Made by a program: the position numbers and the translations under genes
Source: Tetraselmis striata
Taxonomy: Eukaryota; Chlorophyta; Chlorodendrophyceae; Chlorodendrales; Chlorodendraceae
DNA: 64,000 nt
Direction of reading: 5' to 3'
Assembly (NCBI GenBank): GCA_006384855.1
Contig: VCJN01001248.1
Coordinates: forward strand, 62,001 to 126,000
In this document: piece after piece, positions 35,353 through 47,205 of the stretch
Position numbering within the stretch: position 1 is the stretch's first letter
How the letters are laid out: every line of letters starts with the position of its first letter
The notes under the pieces: model-generated
Databases searched by the model: none
Seen by the model: only the letters and a program-made list of their open reading frames with translations
Told to the model about the DNA's origin: nothing

Positions 35353-38300
35353 CCCTTCCTGCCCTCTCCCCTTGTTCCTACTTTTCTCTCACCTGGTTCA
35401 GCATGCGGACCTGAAGCGGGGGTAAAGAGGGGGGCGGATCCAGCGCTGATCAGCGTGCGGCGTTGCGACAGGTGCAGATACGCTACCTGACAACGTGGTT
35501 CGGGGTGGACCTAGTGTCGTCGACGCCGCAGACTCTCTTTGTGCTCGCGCTGGAGGCGTTCACAGGGCAGACCGCCGCGTGCGCCTCCTCCCTTCCCCTC
35601 CTCCCCCCTCCTCCCCTCTTGTCGCCCCTGCTCCACCGCACGTCAGCTCGACAAGTCGAGACCATGCCTGCCACCCCGGCTCCGCGGCGCGTCATATTGC
35701 CCGTCATCTGCCCCACCGTCGCAGGCACCATCCTGGCCTGCTGCTGACCGTCCGGCTGATGCCCGTCGCCAAGGTCTGTAGCCCAGCCACACAGTGCTGT
35801 AGCGCCGAACAACGCAGCGGCATTCTTTATCCCCCCCCCCCCCCCCCCCCCGCCTGCGCCAACCGCATCTTCATCAGCCGGACAATTGGCAATGACGTTA
35901 TGGCGCGCTTATAGCGCGCCACAACAGAGCCGCTAACCCCTTGCCTTCTGATGAGACCGCCTGACAAGCCGCCCATGGAGGCGGGCAACCCCGCTGAGGG
36001 TGCCCCCCGCCGCCGCCCCTTTCCCCAGGTGCTGCGCATCCCGCGCCTGTTCCGCTACACCCTGCGCTGGCAGCACCTGCTGCCCTTCTCCAGCGGCGTG
36101 CAGCGCTCCTTCCAGCTCGTCTTCTTTGCGCTGCTCTTCTCGCACTGGGACGCCTGCTTCCTCTTCCTCCTTGGCTCGCTGGAGGGGGAGGGGTGGCTGC
36201 AGGACTCAGGCCTGATCGACGAGCCAGCGCTGACACAGGTACGCAGCCCCAGGGGTGGAGGGGGGGGGGGACCTTCGGCCCTTTTCCTCCATGGCACTCC
36301 AGTCAGTACCACCCGGAAGTCGAGCTCGTGGAAGTGGGGCGGGGGGTGGGGGGGGTCACTACGGGCTGTGACGCACGATGTTGCCCATGGCATGAGGACC
36401 ATAGCATTACAGGCCAAAGTAAGAATAGTCACGTCCGTTGTTCTTGGGCAACGGCTAGGAATAGTGAGAAGCGCTTTTGTGGCTATGCGCTTCCAGCATT
36501 CCAGCCAGGCCTGTGGGCAAGCGGTGGATGGGTCCATTGGGGATCTGTCCTCCGCGTCGCCATCTCACGGGGGCACCGCGGAGTAGAGCCCGGTGCGCGT
36601 GGCGGCCTCCGCCTCCTCAGCGTGACTGCCTAAATTCTAGCAGATCAGCTGTCAGCTGAGCCCCGGGTGACACCTTCTCACCCGGCTTGCAACCGCCACT
36701 GTCCGATCGTGCCAGGCAGCGACTGGTGTAGGGGTGGCACCACCGCCGGCACACGCCGACTAAGGCAGCTTCTGCGCGGGCGGCAGTCTTTGAAAACTTC
36801 CTCGTGCGCGAGCGATGCGTACACTGCTGAGGCAGAATTTATAGCTATTGGGGGGGGGGGGGGGGGACAGGCCGGCGAACCGTCGCAAATTTTTCCCAGA
36901 ATGTGGCAGAAAACAACGCTACATGGTTTCGGAGCATTTGATCTGCGTCACAGCAGCAATAGCTTCTAAACCATTCGCTGCTGCTTCGTGAAGCCGCAGT
37001 GCTGCTCCGAAACCACGCAGCTGTGGCGATGGCACTGTGCGAACGCAGGATGATGCGGTCTCCGATGTTGTGTTGAACTGCTGACATGTGGACCCATTCT
37101 CATTGATTCGTCGTCCCAACCGATACCCGCTGTACTTCTACCGCACATACGCCAGCCGCTTGCAACCATGGTTTCGGAGCAATTTTTTGACTCATAGCGG
37201 CAAGAGCTTCCAAACCATCTGCTGCTTGCTTTGTGAAGTCGCGGTGCTGCTCCGAAACCACGCAGCTGTGGCGATGGCATCGTGAAAAAAAAGTATGATG
37301 CGGTCTCCTATGTTGTGTTGAACTGCTGAAGTGTGGAGCTATTTCCATCGATTCGTCCCAACCGATACCCGCAGTTCTCCTACCGCCCATGCGCCATCCG
37401 GTTGCAACCATGGTCTCGGAGCATTTCATTTGCCTCATAACGACAAGAACTTCCAAATAACCATCTGCTGCTTGCTTCGTGAAGCCTCGGCGCTGCTCCG
37501 AAACCATGCAGCTGTGACGATGGCATCGTGGGATAATGCGGTCTCCTATGTTGTGTTGAACTGCTGAAATGTGGACCCGTTTTCATTGATTCATCCCAAC
37601 TGATACCCGCAGTTCTCCTACCGCCCATGCGCCAGCCGGTTCCAACCATGGTCTCGGAGCATTTCATTTGCCTCATAACGACAAGAACTTCTAAACCATT
37701 TGCTTCTTGCTTTGTGAAGCCGCGGCGCTGCTCCGAAACCACGCAGCTGTGGCGATGGCATTGTGCGATAATGCGGTCTCCTATTTTGCGTTCAATTGCT
37801 GAAGTGTTGACCCGTTTCCATTGATTCGTCCCAAACGATTGCCCGCAGTACTCCTACTGCCTGTGTGCCAGCCGGTTGCAACCATGGTTTTCGGAGCGTT
37901 TTATTTGCCTCATAGCGGCAAGAGCTTCTAAAAATATGCTGCTTGCTTTGTGAAGCCGAGGTGCTGCTCCGAAACCATGCAGCTGTGACGATGGCACCAT
38001 GCGATAATGCGGTCTCCTATGTTGTGTTGAACAACTAAAGTGTGGAGCAGTTTCCATTGATTCGTCCCAAACGATTGCCCGCAGTACTCCTACTGCCTGT
38101 ATGCCAGCCTCGGACACATGACCGGGCAGGGCGCCGAGACGGGGCTGTTCAAGGCGAGCCGGCTAGCGGAGGTGTGGGTGTGCATGCTGTCCATCACCGT
38201 CGGCGTCACCTTCTACACCTTCCTGCTCGGCCAGATCAGCTCCATCATCCAGAGCGCGGACCGCAACTGGGACTCGCACAACATCAAGCTGGACCGCTGG

Positions 38301-41300
38301 GGACGCTTCTGCCGCATCCACGGCCTGCCCAGCAAGCTGCAGGCAAAATGACCCCCCCACACACAAAAAAACCCCATCCTCAGCCCCCCCCCCACCCCCC
38401 ATCATCCCACACCCACACCCACGCCCCCTCCTCCCCCCTCTGTTGCCTCCCAGTCCCCCATCACGCCGCCAATAATCTATTGCAGCATCACATCATGTGC
38501 TCATGCCAACCTAGACTCGCAAGCAGTGGTCTGACAATCATGAGTACGATATACTACGGGTTTGTACAAGGACAATGTGTACGAGCACTAGTACGATGTG
38601 TACCTGAGATTACGATTATATGCGGCCGTGTGGCAAGCGTTGTGCTTTTGAGACGAATGTTCTCTCGATTGTTACAGTGCGTTCCCCCACCTGCTCAATG
38701 CGCCGTTCCAAAGCTGCCCCAATTTACCGCATCACAATCTACGCGCTGTTTTCAACGGCGTTACACAAGTGGGACAGTTGTGCCTGTGCGGTTGCGCATG
38801 ACTTGGAGCGGTGCGCAGCAAGTCACCGGGGGCGATAGATTGACATGTACCCACCTAAACACGCCGAGGTTTGCGTCATTGAGACGAGCGGGACATTTCT
38901 TTGTACGCAATGATGCGCTATGCGCTTGTCTTTCATGGCAGCGAGGCCACTCCCAAACCACCGCTTGACGTTGGGTCACCTCCCCGTTTAGAGTTGCGAA
39001 GTTTGTATTTGAAGTTTGAAATTTGAAAATAGTCGGGTTTTATTTGAAAAAAAAGACCTGGATCAAAGCTCTTATAACTTTGATCCCGCTTAGTCTTTGA
39101 TGCTAGACATGCTTACGGCCCGGCGGCACGAACCCGCATAGAGTCCACAAAGGGATTAAATAGTGCGTAGCGTGCAGCCCTTTGAAGCCCAGGTTACGTT
39201 TGTGTTTAGATGAGGCTGGCCCATTCTGACCCCCCCCCCTTTCTCCCCCTTCCCTCCGTTTCTCCGCCCCCCTTGCGCCCGCAGAAGCGCGGTTTCAAGG
39301 CATTGGCAGCCAAACCGACGCGCGGCAACGTGGACAACGCTGTCATGCTGCGCGAGTTCAAGCCGGCGCTGCGTGCGCAGATCAGCCTGTACATGAAGCT
39401 CGGCGTCATTCAGAAGCACTGCCTGTTTGAGGGGTGCCCGGAGCAGGTGAGGCGGCGCGCCACGGTGGCGCACGGTCGGCGCCCCGCCTTGAGGTTTGTC
39501 GTCAAGGTGGGCATGGCGGCCTGTGAAGTTGAAGTTGGGCGTGCGGCGTTGGCTCGGGGGCGCAGATGATGGGGGAGCTGGCGGCCGGGCTGACGCAGAA
39601 GACGTGGATGGACGGCGAGACGATTGCTGAGATGGGGCAGCCGGTGGCCAGCATGTTTTTCATCATGCAGGGCGAGGTGGGTCGGTCAGACCCGTTTAGA
39701 CCACGCCCTTGGTTACAGGACATACGGGTACGTTTACACCCGAAATGTGTGTATCGCTCCCGCTCGATGATTGTTACCTATACCGTGCAAAACCAAACGG
39801 TCTGCAGATAAATGGCGGTTTCGACCCCCCGCTAAGAGAAAAACTATTCCAACGGAGAAACATTTCAGAATATAGCACGAATAAATCACGAGAACTCCGA
39901 CACGAAGATGCAAAACAATCCATTTCTGTTTGGCCCCGCAAACCGTGCTTAATTCTACGGCATATCAACTGTGTGCCCGGGTGCACGTGCTCATTACCAC
40001 GGAGACGCAGCTGCTCGTAAACTGTGTCCCCAATTGGGATGCGGGGATGCCCGTCCACCATCTGCAGCTTGATGTTGCGTTGCTCTCCGTTGCTTCTAAC
40101 CGCCACACTTTTTAGGGGATATGTGCGGGCGATGATGTGGCAACCGAGCCGGCGGTCCGTCTCCCAGGCACGATCCTTCCCACATGGCGCTGCTACAGTA
40201 TCGGAGCCGCGGCGGGCGGTCTTTGTACTTGCGGTATAATTATATCATTGGCGCCACAATGATTGCCCTTCTTGCGTGGCATGGAGCTGTACCTGGGCGT
40301 AACTATGCCTTGCCGCTGCCCACTGCGACCGTGAGATAACGTAATACTGCTCTGGATGATGCTGATCATACATGGGCGGCTTCGGGTGCATGCGAGTACT
40401 GCTTCGGAGTAGTCCGCCGTCCCGACCCCCCCGTACTGCGACGGCTATACAGACGGCGTGCACATGGAGCAGAATTAACTCAATGCGCCGCTTGTTTTGC
40501 CACTCGCTAAATGAAATCGAATTTAAGATTTGTTACAACGGCATTCATGCCGGTCTTCCAACTACACAGGCCAGCTGTCTTACGGCCCGGCTGCATGAAC
40601 CCGCATTGGGGTCGGCCGTAGCATGCAGCCCTCTGAAGGCCAATCGCTCGCTTTAGTGGTTGCGCTTATTGATGCCGTGAGGCGGTGGGCTGCCGGGTTC
40701 TTGAGGGGGGAGGAAGGGGGGGGGGAGGTGACAACCGTACCGGCCCGCCCGCCGGCGTAGGTGACGGCGCTGGACTCTGAGCAGGGGGAGTGCGAGCAGC
40801 TGGTGGGCGGCGAGTCCTTTGGCGAGGAGGGCGTGCTGGCCGCCATGGAGGCCATCCGCGGGGAGCGCCGGCTGCACGCGCCGTTTGCCATCCTGGAGCA
40901 GGGCCCGTTTGCCGCGCTGCAGCAGCAGCAGCAGCTCAGGCAGCGCCAGTCGACGCCGGCGGGGGCCCGCCACCTCTCTCACGTGAGCCTTACCGCCCAC
41001 CTACCCCACAGCCATCCGGTACAGGTGTCCAGGGCACGCGGCGGAGGCTTACAAGCGCTGCTAATTCACCCTCTCCTCGCAGGTCACACGCATGCGAGTG
41101 CGTTGTCGATGTCGTCAATACTAGCACCTCCAGTAGCTTTCCGGGGTATTGTTTCAAATGAGGCCAGTTCATATAGTAAAAAACATTCAACAACATGATT
41201 ATGGTAGGTACCCTTACCATTTATTCCGGTGTGAGTGTCCAATAATAATGAATCGTTTCGCCGCAACAAGTCGGAATATCCGTGTCGTGTTCGTTTTGTG

Positions 41301-42920
41301 TTCTGATAGATTGCACAATATTTGTCGTTTTTCCCTACTCGCTGTGTTTGCGCCGGCCCGGGGGGGGGGGGGGGGGGGGGGGGGGTAAAAACGATAATAA
41401 TGATGTCCCGCGAACCCATAGCATGATTGGGACCAGTTTGAAAGGATAGGCACGACTGCGCACGAGCAGAGAGAGAGAAGGGGGGGGGGGGGGGGGGGAG
41501 AGAGAGAGCCTAAGACGCGACCGGTCAAGCGATATGACACGAATCCACCGTAATGATTGCATGTGGAGTGGTGTATTCGCGAAATAGAGTCTCTCGAAAT
41601 GGCGAGAATAAACTGCCTAATACAAGCTTAATCCACTGGAATGTCCCAACGGGCAATGCAATTAGGCAAGGGTTGTGATGGTTGCCGGCCGGCTGCTGCT
41701 CCCTTCCCACCGGCCATCATGTGTGACACAATGGGTCCCGGTACCGCACCCCCGCTACTACCCGTAACTTCACGCATGGCCCCGATCCCCATGCGCCCGC
41801 AGACCGCCCCGGCGTCTCCAAGCCAGGCGCCAGCCGGGCGTACACGCATATGGACGTACCGCCTTGTCTGCAGTGAGGTGCGCCTGTTCCACTGTTCCCC
41901 CCCCCCCAACCTCCCCCCCCCCTTACGCTCATACCACCCACCCACCCAAAGCCGGATGCTTCTCCTCCCCACTTCTCGCGGTGCCACTTCTAGTCGTGAT
42001 TTGTATGATGAGTCGCGGCCACATCAGTCGAACATGTTGTCTGGAGAAGAGCGCGCCCCAGCTTGCGATGCCGCGGTGTAGTGGTCCCACCTGTCTTGTC
42101 TGACTCACCCAGTCTATTGGGATGCAAGCGCGGCAATTAGACTAGAATGGAAATGGAAAACGTCGCAATAATTTGACTTTTCTTGAAAGAACACTAAGAG
42201 ATGCATCTACCGGAGAGAAATCTCAGTCGTGTTGCAAATTGATTTGGGATAGCACAAAGTACATTATTTGACTTAGTGTTGCCCATTTATTCAGGATAAA
42301 ATCTTGCGTGCATTGTTTCAAATTAGGTAGCAAACACTGACGATTACTACTCGTTATTAGGACGTAAGGCCGTGCCAGGAATTTTTTAATCTTTTCGTCT
42401 TACGCTATCTTTTATTGTGGTGCCGTACAGTGTAAACGGTATGTGATAAGGATTTTATACTGTATTATAAGAATAATAATGAAATGATGCTGTGGCAGCG
42501 GAATACTATAATACAACCATAAAAAATAGCTCTCGAAGGGCGGCAAAGCTAAACACGGCCAGGCACCGCCGTTTCAAATTCATTGCCACCTACGCGCTAG
42601 TAGAAAGGACTATGACCCACTAGTCTCATGGCGTCAGACAAGTGCCGCAGCGAGGGCAGATACCGCGAAGAACCCGGTGGGATTTTGCAGTTTAAGCGTG
42701 CAAGGGCGGGAGTGTCTACGCATCGACATACAAGTGTCTATGCTGACTGACTCCATGGCGACCGACGCGGCCTCCGCGCGCGCAGCCGGAGACGTTGTGC
42801 TACGTGCTGAGCGCGGCGACCTTCGGGGAGGTGGCGCGGCGTACGCTGCCGCCACTGGGCGAGGAGCACACCATCGACATCGGCGACGACGCAGCCCAGC
42901 GCAGCCCCTTCGAAGAGTAG
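34313..42920 (+). CDS. CNG/HCN-like six-transmembrane channel, paralogue 2 (first exon not found)
   Basis: Exons: 34313-34431, 34863-34938, 35087-35153, 35265-35305, 35472-35578, 35725-35773, 36029-36238, 38085-38342, 39285-39446, 39566-39676, 40761-40982, a tentative 15-nt microexon 41083-41097, and 42786-42920 (TAG). All junctions are in phase. Domains: S1 (WDALVLVALVYTLLAVPLRI), S2 (IIFIADVGMNFETG), S3 (TTWFGVDLVSSTPQ), S4 with K and three Arg at three-residue spacing (KVLRIPRLFR), S5 (FFALLFSHWDAC), pore with filter region HMTGQGAETG instead of TVGYGD, S6 (TFYTFLLGQISSIIQ), C-linker (KRGFKALAAKPTRG), CNBD (GQPVASMFFIMQGE, GGESFGEE, PETLCYVLSAATF). The canonical phosphate-binding Arg-Thr/Ala-Ala is not evident. 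The pore exon uses a GC donor (CAG|gcaaaa). Overall it resembles HCN/CNG and KCNH relatives; the ion and the ligand cannot be predicted safely. Confidence 0.82.
35306..35349 (+). repeat. Donor-proximal C tract in channel 2
   Basis: The 5' splice site gtacct is followed within a few nt by a long C run (about 25 nt). Confidence 0.9.
35831..35851 (+). repeat. C homopolymer in channel 2
   Basis: About 20 C in the intron between exons ending at 35773 and starting at 36029. Confidence 0.9.
36905..38112 (+). repeat. ~240-bp tandem array in the channel 2 intron, running into the pore exon
   Basis: About five diverged units of ~239 bp. Each holds TGGTTTCGGAGCA...TGCTCCGAAACCA (an inverted repeat), GTGGCGATGGCA, TCTCCTATGTTGTGTTGAAC and TTCCATTGATTCGTCCCAA. 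Each unit from 37120 on ends with a copy of the pore-exon acceptor and the first bases of the exon: near 37127, 37370, 37609, 37851, and the genuine one at 38077. The copy at 37851 matches the real acceptor plus 27 exon bases with one substitution. Confidence 0.85.
39105..39192 (+). repeat. Dispersed repeat C, copy 1
   Basis: Contains CTTACGGCCCGGCGGCACGA, CCCGCATAGAGTCCA and GCGTGCAGCCCTTTGAAG. Related copies lie at 40578-40640 and 45555-45645. The preceding CCCGCTTAGTCTTT and a GAAATTTGAAA block are shared with the 45.5-kb copy. Confidence 0.7.
40578..40640 (+). repeat. Dispersed repeat C, copy 2
   Basis: Carries CTTACGGCCCGGCTGCATGA and GCATGCAGCCCTCTGAAGGC, within the channel 2 intron before exon 40761. 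Confidence 0.7.
41359..41385 (+). repeat. G homopolymers in the last intron of channel 2
   Basis: About 26 G here, and a second run of about 19 G at 41480-41498 followed by (GA)n. Confidence 0.9.
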
Positions 42921-43209
42921 CCGACGCTCCGCACCGCACGTGCGCGACCAGCCGGGATACCGTTTGGACCGCCACTGCGCCCCCTGCGTTGGCGCGCCCG
43001 GGCAGTTGTGAACCGGCACATGGCCTCGCCATTTCTTTCATCGCTCCGCCTACAAGCAAACGGACACATGGTTCGAACGACGGGGGTATCCCTGTTAGGA
43101 CGAGCTCGTGTTTGAGTAGCTTAACGCGGCGGGGATGAGCAGCGGCAAGTTGGGATATAACAACCCTTAGTTATTTAACTGGAAGAAGGGGAGCTTGCAC
43201 GTGTAAAGT

Positions 43210-43274
43210 ATGTTGGATTTTTTCCCGCCCCCGGGACAGGACTGGCACCAGTGAAACCCTTGCATGTTGGATTT
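43210..43274 (+). repeat. Dispersed element A, copy 4, with perfect flanking direct repeats
   Basis: A 43-bp insert (43221-43263) carrying CGCCCCCGGGACAGGACTGG and CACCAGTGAAACCC between two identical 11-mers ATGTTGGATTT (43210-43220 and 43264-43274). Confidence 0.85.
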
Positions 43275-44389
43275 GATATACCTAATCCGTATACCTTATT
43301 TATCTCATGGACGTCAGAGGATAGTGTACGGCACACTGATTCACAGGGATGCAAGAGTCGATATGCTTTCTTCGCATCTCCGTGTTTCTGCGTGGGGCGC
43401 TGTATTGTTTTTGTCGTTCGGAGGATTCCTAGCTTGTTCAAGTGCTCGTAGATGGCACAGAAATACTGAGAGGACATGATTTTGTAAATAATCAAAGAAA
43501 GTGAGAAATGTTCTCATACAGTCTCAGCATATGCATGTTGCACATTGGAGGCAGCTCCACCTGCTCATCTAGATCATTTTAATGTTAACGTATTAAATTC
43601 TACCTATAGCTATCACTTTCATATTTCTGTCCATGGAAACACCTGGCAGAAGCCTAGGGTCTATTTGGCCAAGCGTCAATGTGAGGCGTGTCTTTTGATG
43701 TTCCTCACACATCATCCCTGACTCCTGATGTATCTGGCAACACTGTCAGAACATGTACGCTCCTAGTACTTGGGTCAGTATACCTGTTTTCACTTTACTG
43801 CACTATACTGCACCAATTAATATTCCTCCAGTATCATTCATAATAGGTGCTGATTTGCCAATACACCAGCTTCCCTCACTTGCACTCCATGCTGACTTAT
43901 GAGCTCTAGCTGCAGCTTCCCGGTGCTCCTCGACAGCTGCCACCACCTGAATTGCCTGCTCTGCCCTACTACACGCCCCTTCTCCAGAAATCGACATGGA
44001 TGATGAGAGACAGAGAAACAGAGGGAGAGGGAAAATAAACATTACATGGAGCTGAAGGTGGTTCGAGGGCATCACCACAGAAAAATATTGCATTAAATTG
44101 TGTCCACCTAGTTACTCGCTTCCTACCGGCATAGAAGCAATCCTTTTTTGTACTCGGTGAGTCGGGTATGTAGTAGAAAAAGAATCGTCATTATTGCGTG
44201 TGCTGATGTCGTAGTCGTTATATCGGGTGTCGTTATTCATGTTGAAAATGTGTGTTGTATTTCCGTATCATATTCGCTTTAAAACTGCATTATCGACCGC
44301 CGTCGTATCCTTCTGATGCGCGGCTCGTCAGCACCGTATATATCGCCTGCGCGCTTTCCAGCCCGTGTCTCGCAGCAGTATACCCCTTC

Positions 44390-44412
44390 CCCCCCCCCCC
44401 CCCCCCCCCCCC

Positions 44413-44446
<34 letters not shown>

Positions 44447-44447
44447 G
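44390..44447 (+). repeat. C homopolymer followed by (AC)n
   Basis: About 24 C, a T, then about 14 AC units, outside any recognised gene. Confidence 0.9.
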
Positions 44448-45499
44448 TCCGGGTCTCGCGGACGATTCAATCGCGATGGCATGATGCCAACCATACAGGT
44501 ACGTGCTAATGGCTTCGCCGAGGCCGTAGATTCCTGCGTCGAGTCGTTTTGCTAAAGTTAGCGGCGCTTGGGAGAGACGCTGTGATAGTGCGCTAGACCC
44601 GGTATTGCCGCGTGGCAGCCACTGCCATCAGCACTAACTTTCATTATGCTAAAGTAGTGCGTGTGGCGCTAGCGCTTCAAAACCAAATATTTCGCCATCT
44701 ATGTACATTCATGGCCATGGACTACAATGAACTGGGCAACTGCCCCCAAACTCATACCGCATCACCGTTGGTGTGAATGTATGATACGTATTCGCCATGC
44801 GCGTTGGGCATTGAAATCAGGTCACTCAGATATATGGGACAACGCTCTATGTATTGATTAGATAAGTCGCTGCATGCCCATGCATGATACGGTTTTCGCG
44901 GTTTACGTGCCAAAGATCTCCTATACATTACTCGGAGTGCATGGGTATATGGCTATTGCACGTCACCACGATGAGCGGCGTTGATGTGTGCTACTAGTGA
45001 TAGTAATAACGGTGTAAGAGATGGGGTGTCATCGGGCGCATGGCTGCCGTTTGCATCGCTCAAGGAGGACGTTATGTGCCATTGCGCCAAGCATGAGTGG
45101 TCCGTGTGCGAGTACAACACCCAACATTCTGTCACGCCACCGGCTGATACATGTTATGGATGTAGTGAAATGCACGTGCCGTAAAGTAAGCGCTCATACC
45201 GTGGCCATGGATGTATTTGCCATAATTCTGTTGCAATAAATGTCATACGTGTTGACCTAGTTTACATGCTTAGCTGGAAGTGAGGAACACCATGCCAATA
45301 AGGTGTATCCAAAAGGAAGCATATGCTTGGGCTGCTGATCTTCGTCGCATATAGTATTTATCATAATTTATTGTTATTGGTTAAATATATTCATAATTTC
45401 AGAATTTAGTTCAGGGAGGGACCGCTACTACAATGCTTGACATTCTTAGAATAACATCCCCGCGTCTTGTTCGGATGCTGCTAGACGAGGGCAATGAAT

Positions 45500-45645
45500 T
45501 TCGAAATTTCGAAATTTCTTACGACTCTGTTCCCGCTTAGTCTTTCGTGCTAAGCGGGCCAAATGTCTTACGGCATGGCGGCACGAAGCCGCATAGGGTC
45601 CAGTAATTAAGTGCATAGCGTGCAGCCCTCTGAAGGCCAGGTCCC
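45500..45645 (+). repeat. Dispersed repeat C, copy 3
   Basis: Starts with a near-palindromic TTTCGAAATTTCGAAATTTC block, then CCCGCTTAGTCTTTCGTGCT, CTTACGGCATGGCGGCACGA and GCGTGCAGCCCTCTGAAGGC, matching the 39.1-kb copy over about 120 bp. Confidence 0.7.
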
Positions 45646-46436
45646 TAATCCCCCATCCCAGCAGTCAGCATGGTGATTCCTCGTGAGGTAAGCCCCTCCT
45701 ACAGCACCATGGCCCCAATTTCGGGACCCCATCCACTAGTTTGTTGTTGGGAAGGTGTGCGGGGCACACCCCTTCGATCCATCTAGCGCGGAGGGACCCC
45801 CCCTCCGCCCTCCACCCGTCCCCGCATCTCGCTGCGAGTAGCATCTATCAGAGCGACGACGCGTTTATGCTAAATCAATATAATTTAAGCATCAGTTTTG
45901 TCATCTTGGAGAGCCTTAGCCCTCACTACGAGGGCAACATTGCAATTGCGATGGTATCAACACATAGTTTACAGTGGCTCATGCTTACATGCCCGCCCCT
46001 GCCGCGCCTGAAAATGTCCTAACCCCGTTGCTAATGTGTTTCTTCAAAACCCATGGCATGATATGGCTATCCCACCATATTAATACGGGTTGTAGGTTTT
46101 TTAGGTTTAGAGGTACCGTGTTGTTTGCATGCACGCTCGGCGGCGCGTGCATGGAGCCAACCTCAATGATTGTAGCTGCCGGGGTACGTGAAACTTCGAA
46201 TGTAGCATGGTGGCGCACGGAGCCCATACATGACGTTTGTGCACTCGTGTAGCATAGTCTTTGACTTGTTGGGGACTCGGGGCTATAAATGCGGGCTTTC
46301 GTGATGGGCTCATGATTAAGTCAAATTTGGCGTGCAACCCGGTATGCCCGCCTAAGCCACGCTAATGCAGAGAGGTGTAGTGTCGCGACTTGATGTCCAC
46401 CTGCTACTACCGGTACTTGTTGTGAGTACAGAAAAG

Positions 46437-46475
46437 GCCAGTAACAAATCCACCGCTAAAATCAGTATGACTGCT
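46437..46475 (+). repeat. Dispersed repeat B, copy 2
   Basis: Exact AGTAACAAATCCACCG at 46440-46455, preceded by AAAGGCC and followed by CTAAAA, as in the other copies. Confidence 0.75.
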
Positions 46476-47205
46476 GCTACAATGCTACTGCTATTGCCGG
46501 CGGGGCTGCGCGCGCCGCGCGCCGCCCCGTCATCCGCGGTAATAAGTACGAGGCACGGAACTATGAATAAACGTGTATTTTCTCACGACCTGAAAAGCAT
46601 TCATCCCTGAGCCGGACACTAAACGGCGCGGTTCGTGCGAATAGACCCCACTCCTCGCCCTTCATGCGCCCCTCGCGGGGCCCGTATAACCTAGAGCCCC
46701 ACCCGCACAGGTAGGGCTTACAAGAATGCCAGCCGTACGCGGTGCAACGATATCGCGGTGCAACAAAATATCGTTTCAAATATTCAAATACACGAAAGTG
46801 ACATTCGGCACAGTCGCCGGGCGCGAGCCAGGAGTTTAAGTTCAAAGAGCAGCATATTAGCATCGCGCCCGCGCTGATTTTCGAGTATTTTGAACGGCCG
46901 CCCTCTGCCCTCGGTCGCCCTCTCTGCATTGCCGCCAGCGCTCGGCCAAAGTCCGCACCATGCTTGCGACTACTGGCACCAAGCGGTATAGGCGCAGAAC
47001 AAAGGTGCCAAAGGGGGGACTGTTCCCATGAATGATGGTCCCATGACGCCGGAACTCCTATATTTCATGTCATATTGGCGACGATATATCCAATGCATAT
47101 ATTGTTGAGAAATACCCGGGGGGGGTGGGGGTGAACTTTGGTGTTGTCTTCCCAAGGGTATATACGGACCATACCTACGGACCATACCACACCTCTATAA
47201 CCGGA

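Larger units (their letters stand above)
42921..47200. other. Gene-poor, repeat-rich spacer
   Basis: Contains element A (43221-43263), a C run with (AC)n (44390-44447), repeat C (45555-45645), repeat B (46440) and a ~300-bp old repeat around 45850-46260 that resembles 61880-62160 (shared GCGATGGTA and CAGTGGCTC contexts). No gene with recognisable motifs was found. Confidence 0.5.
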
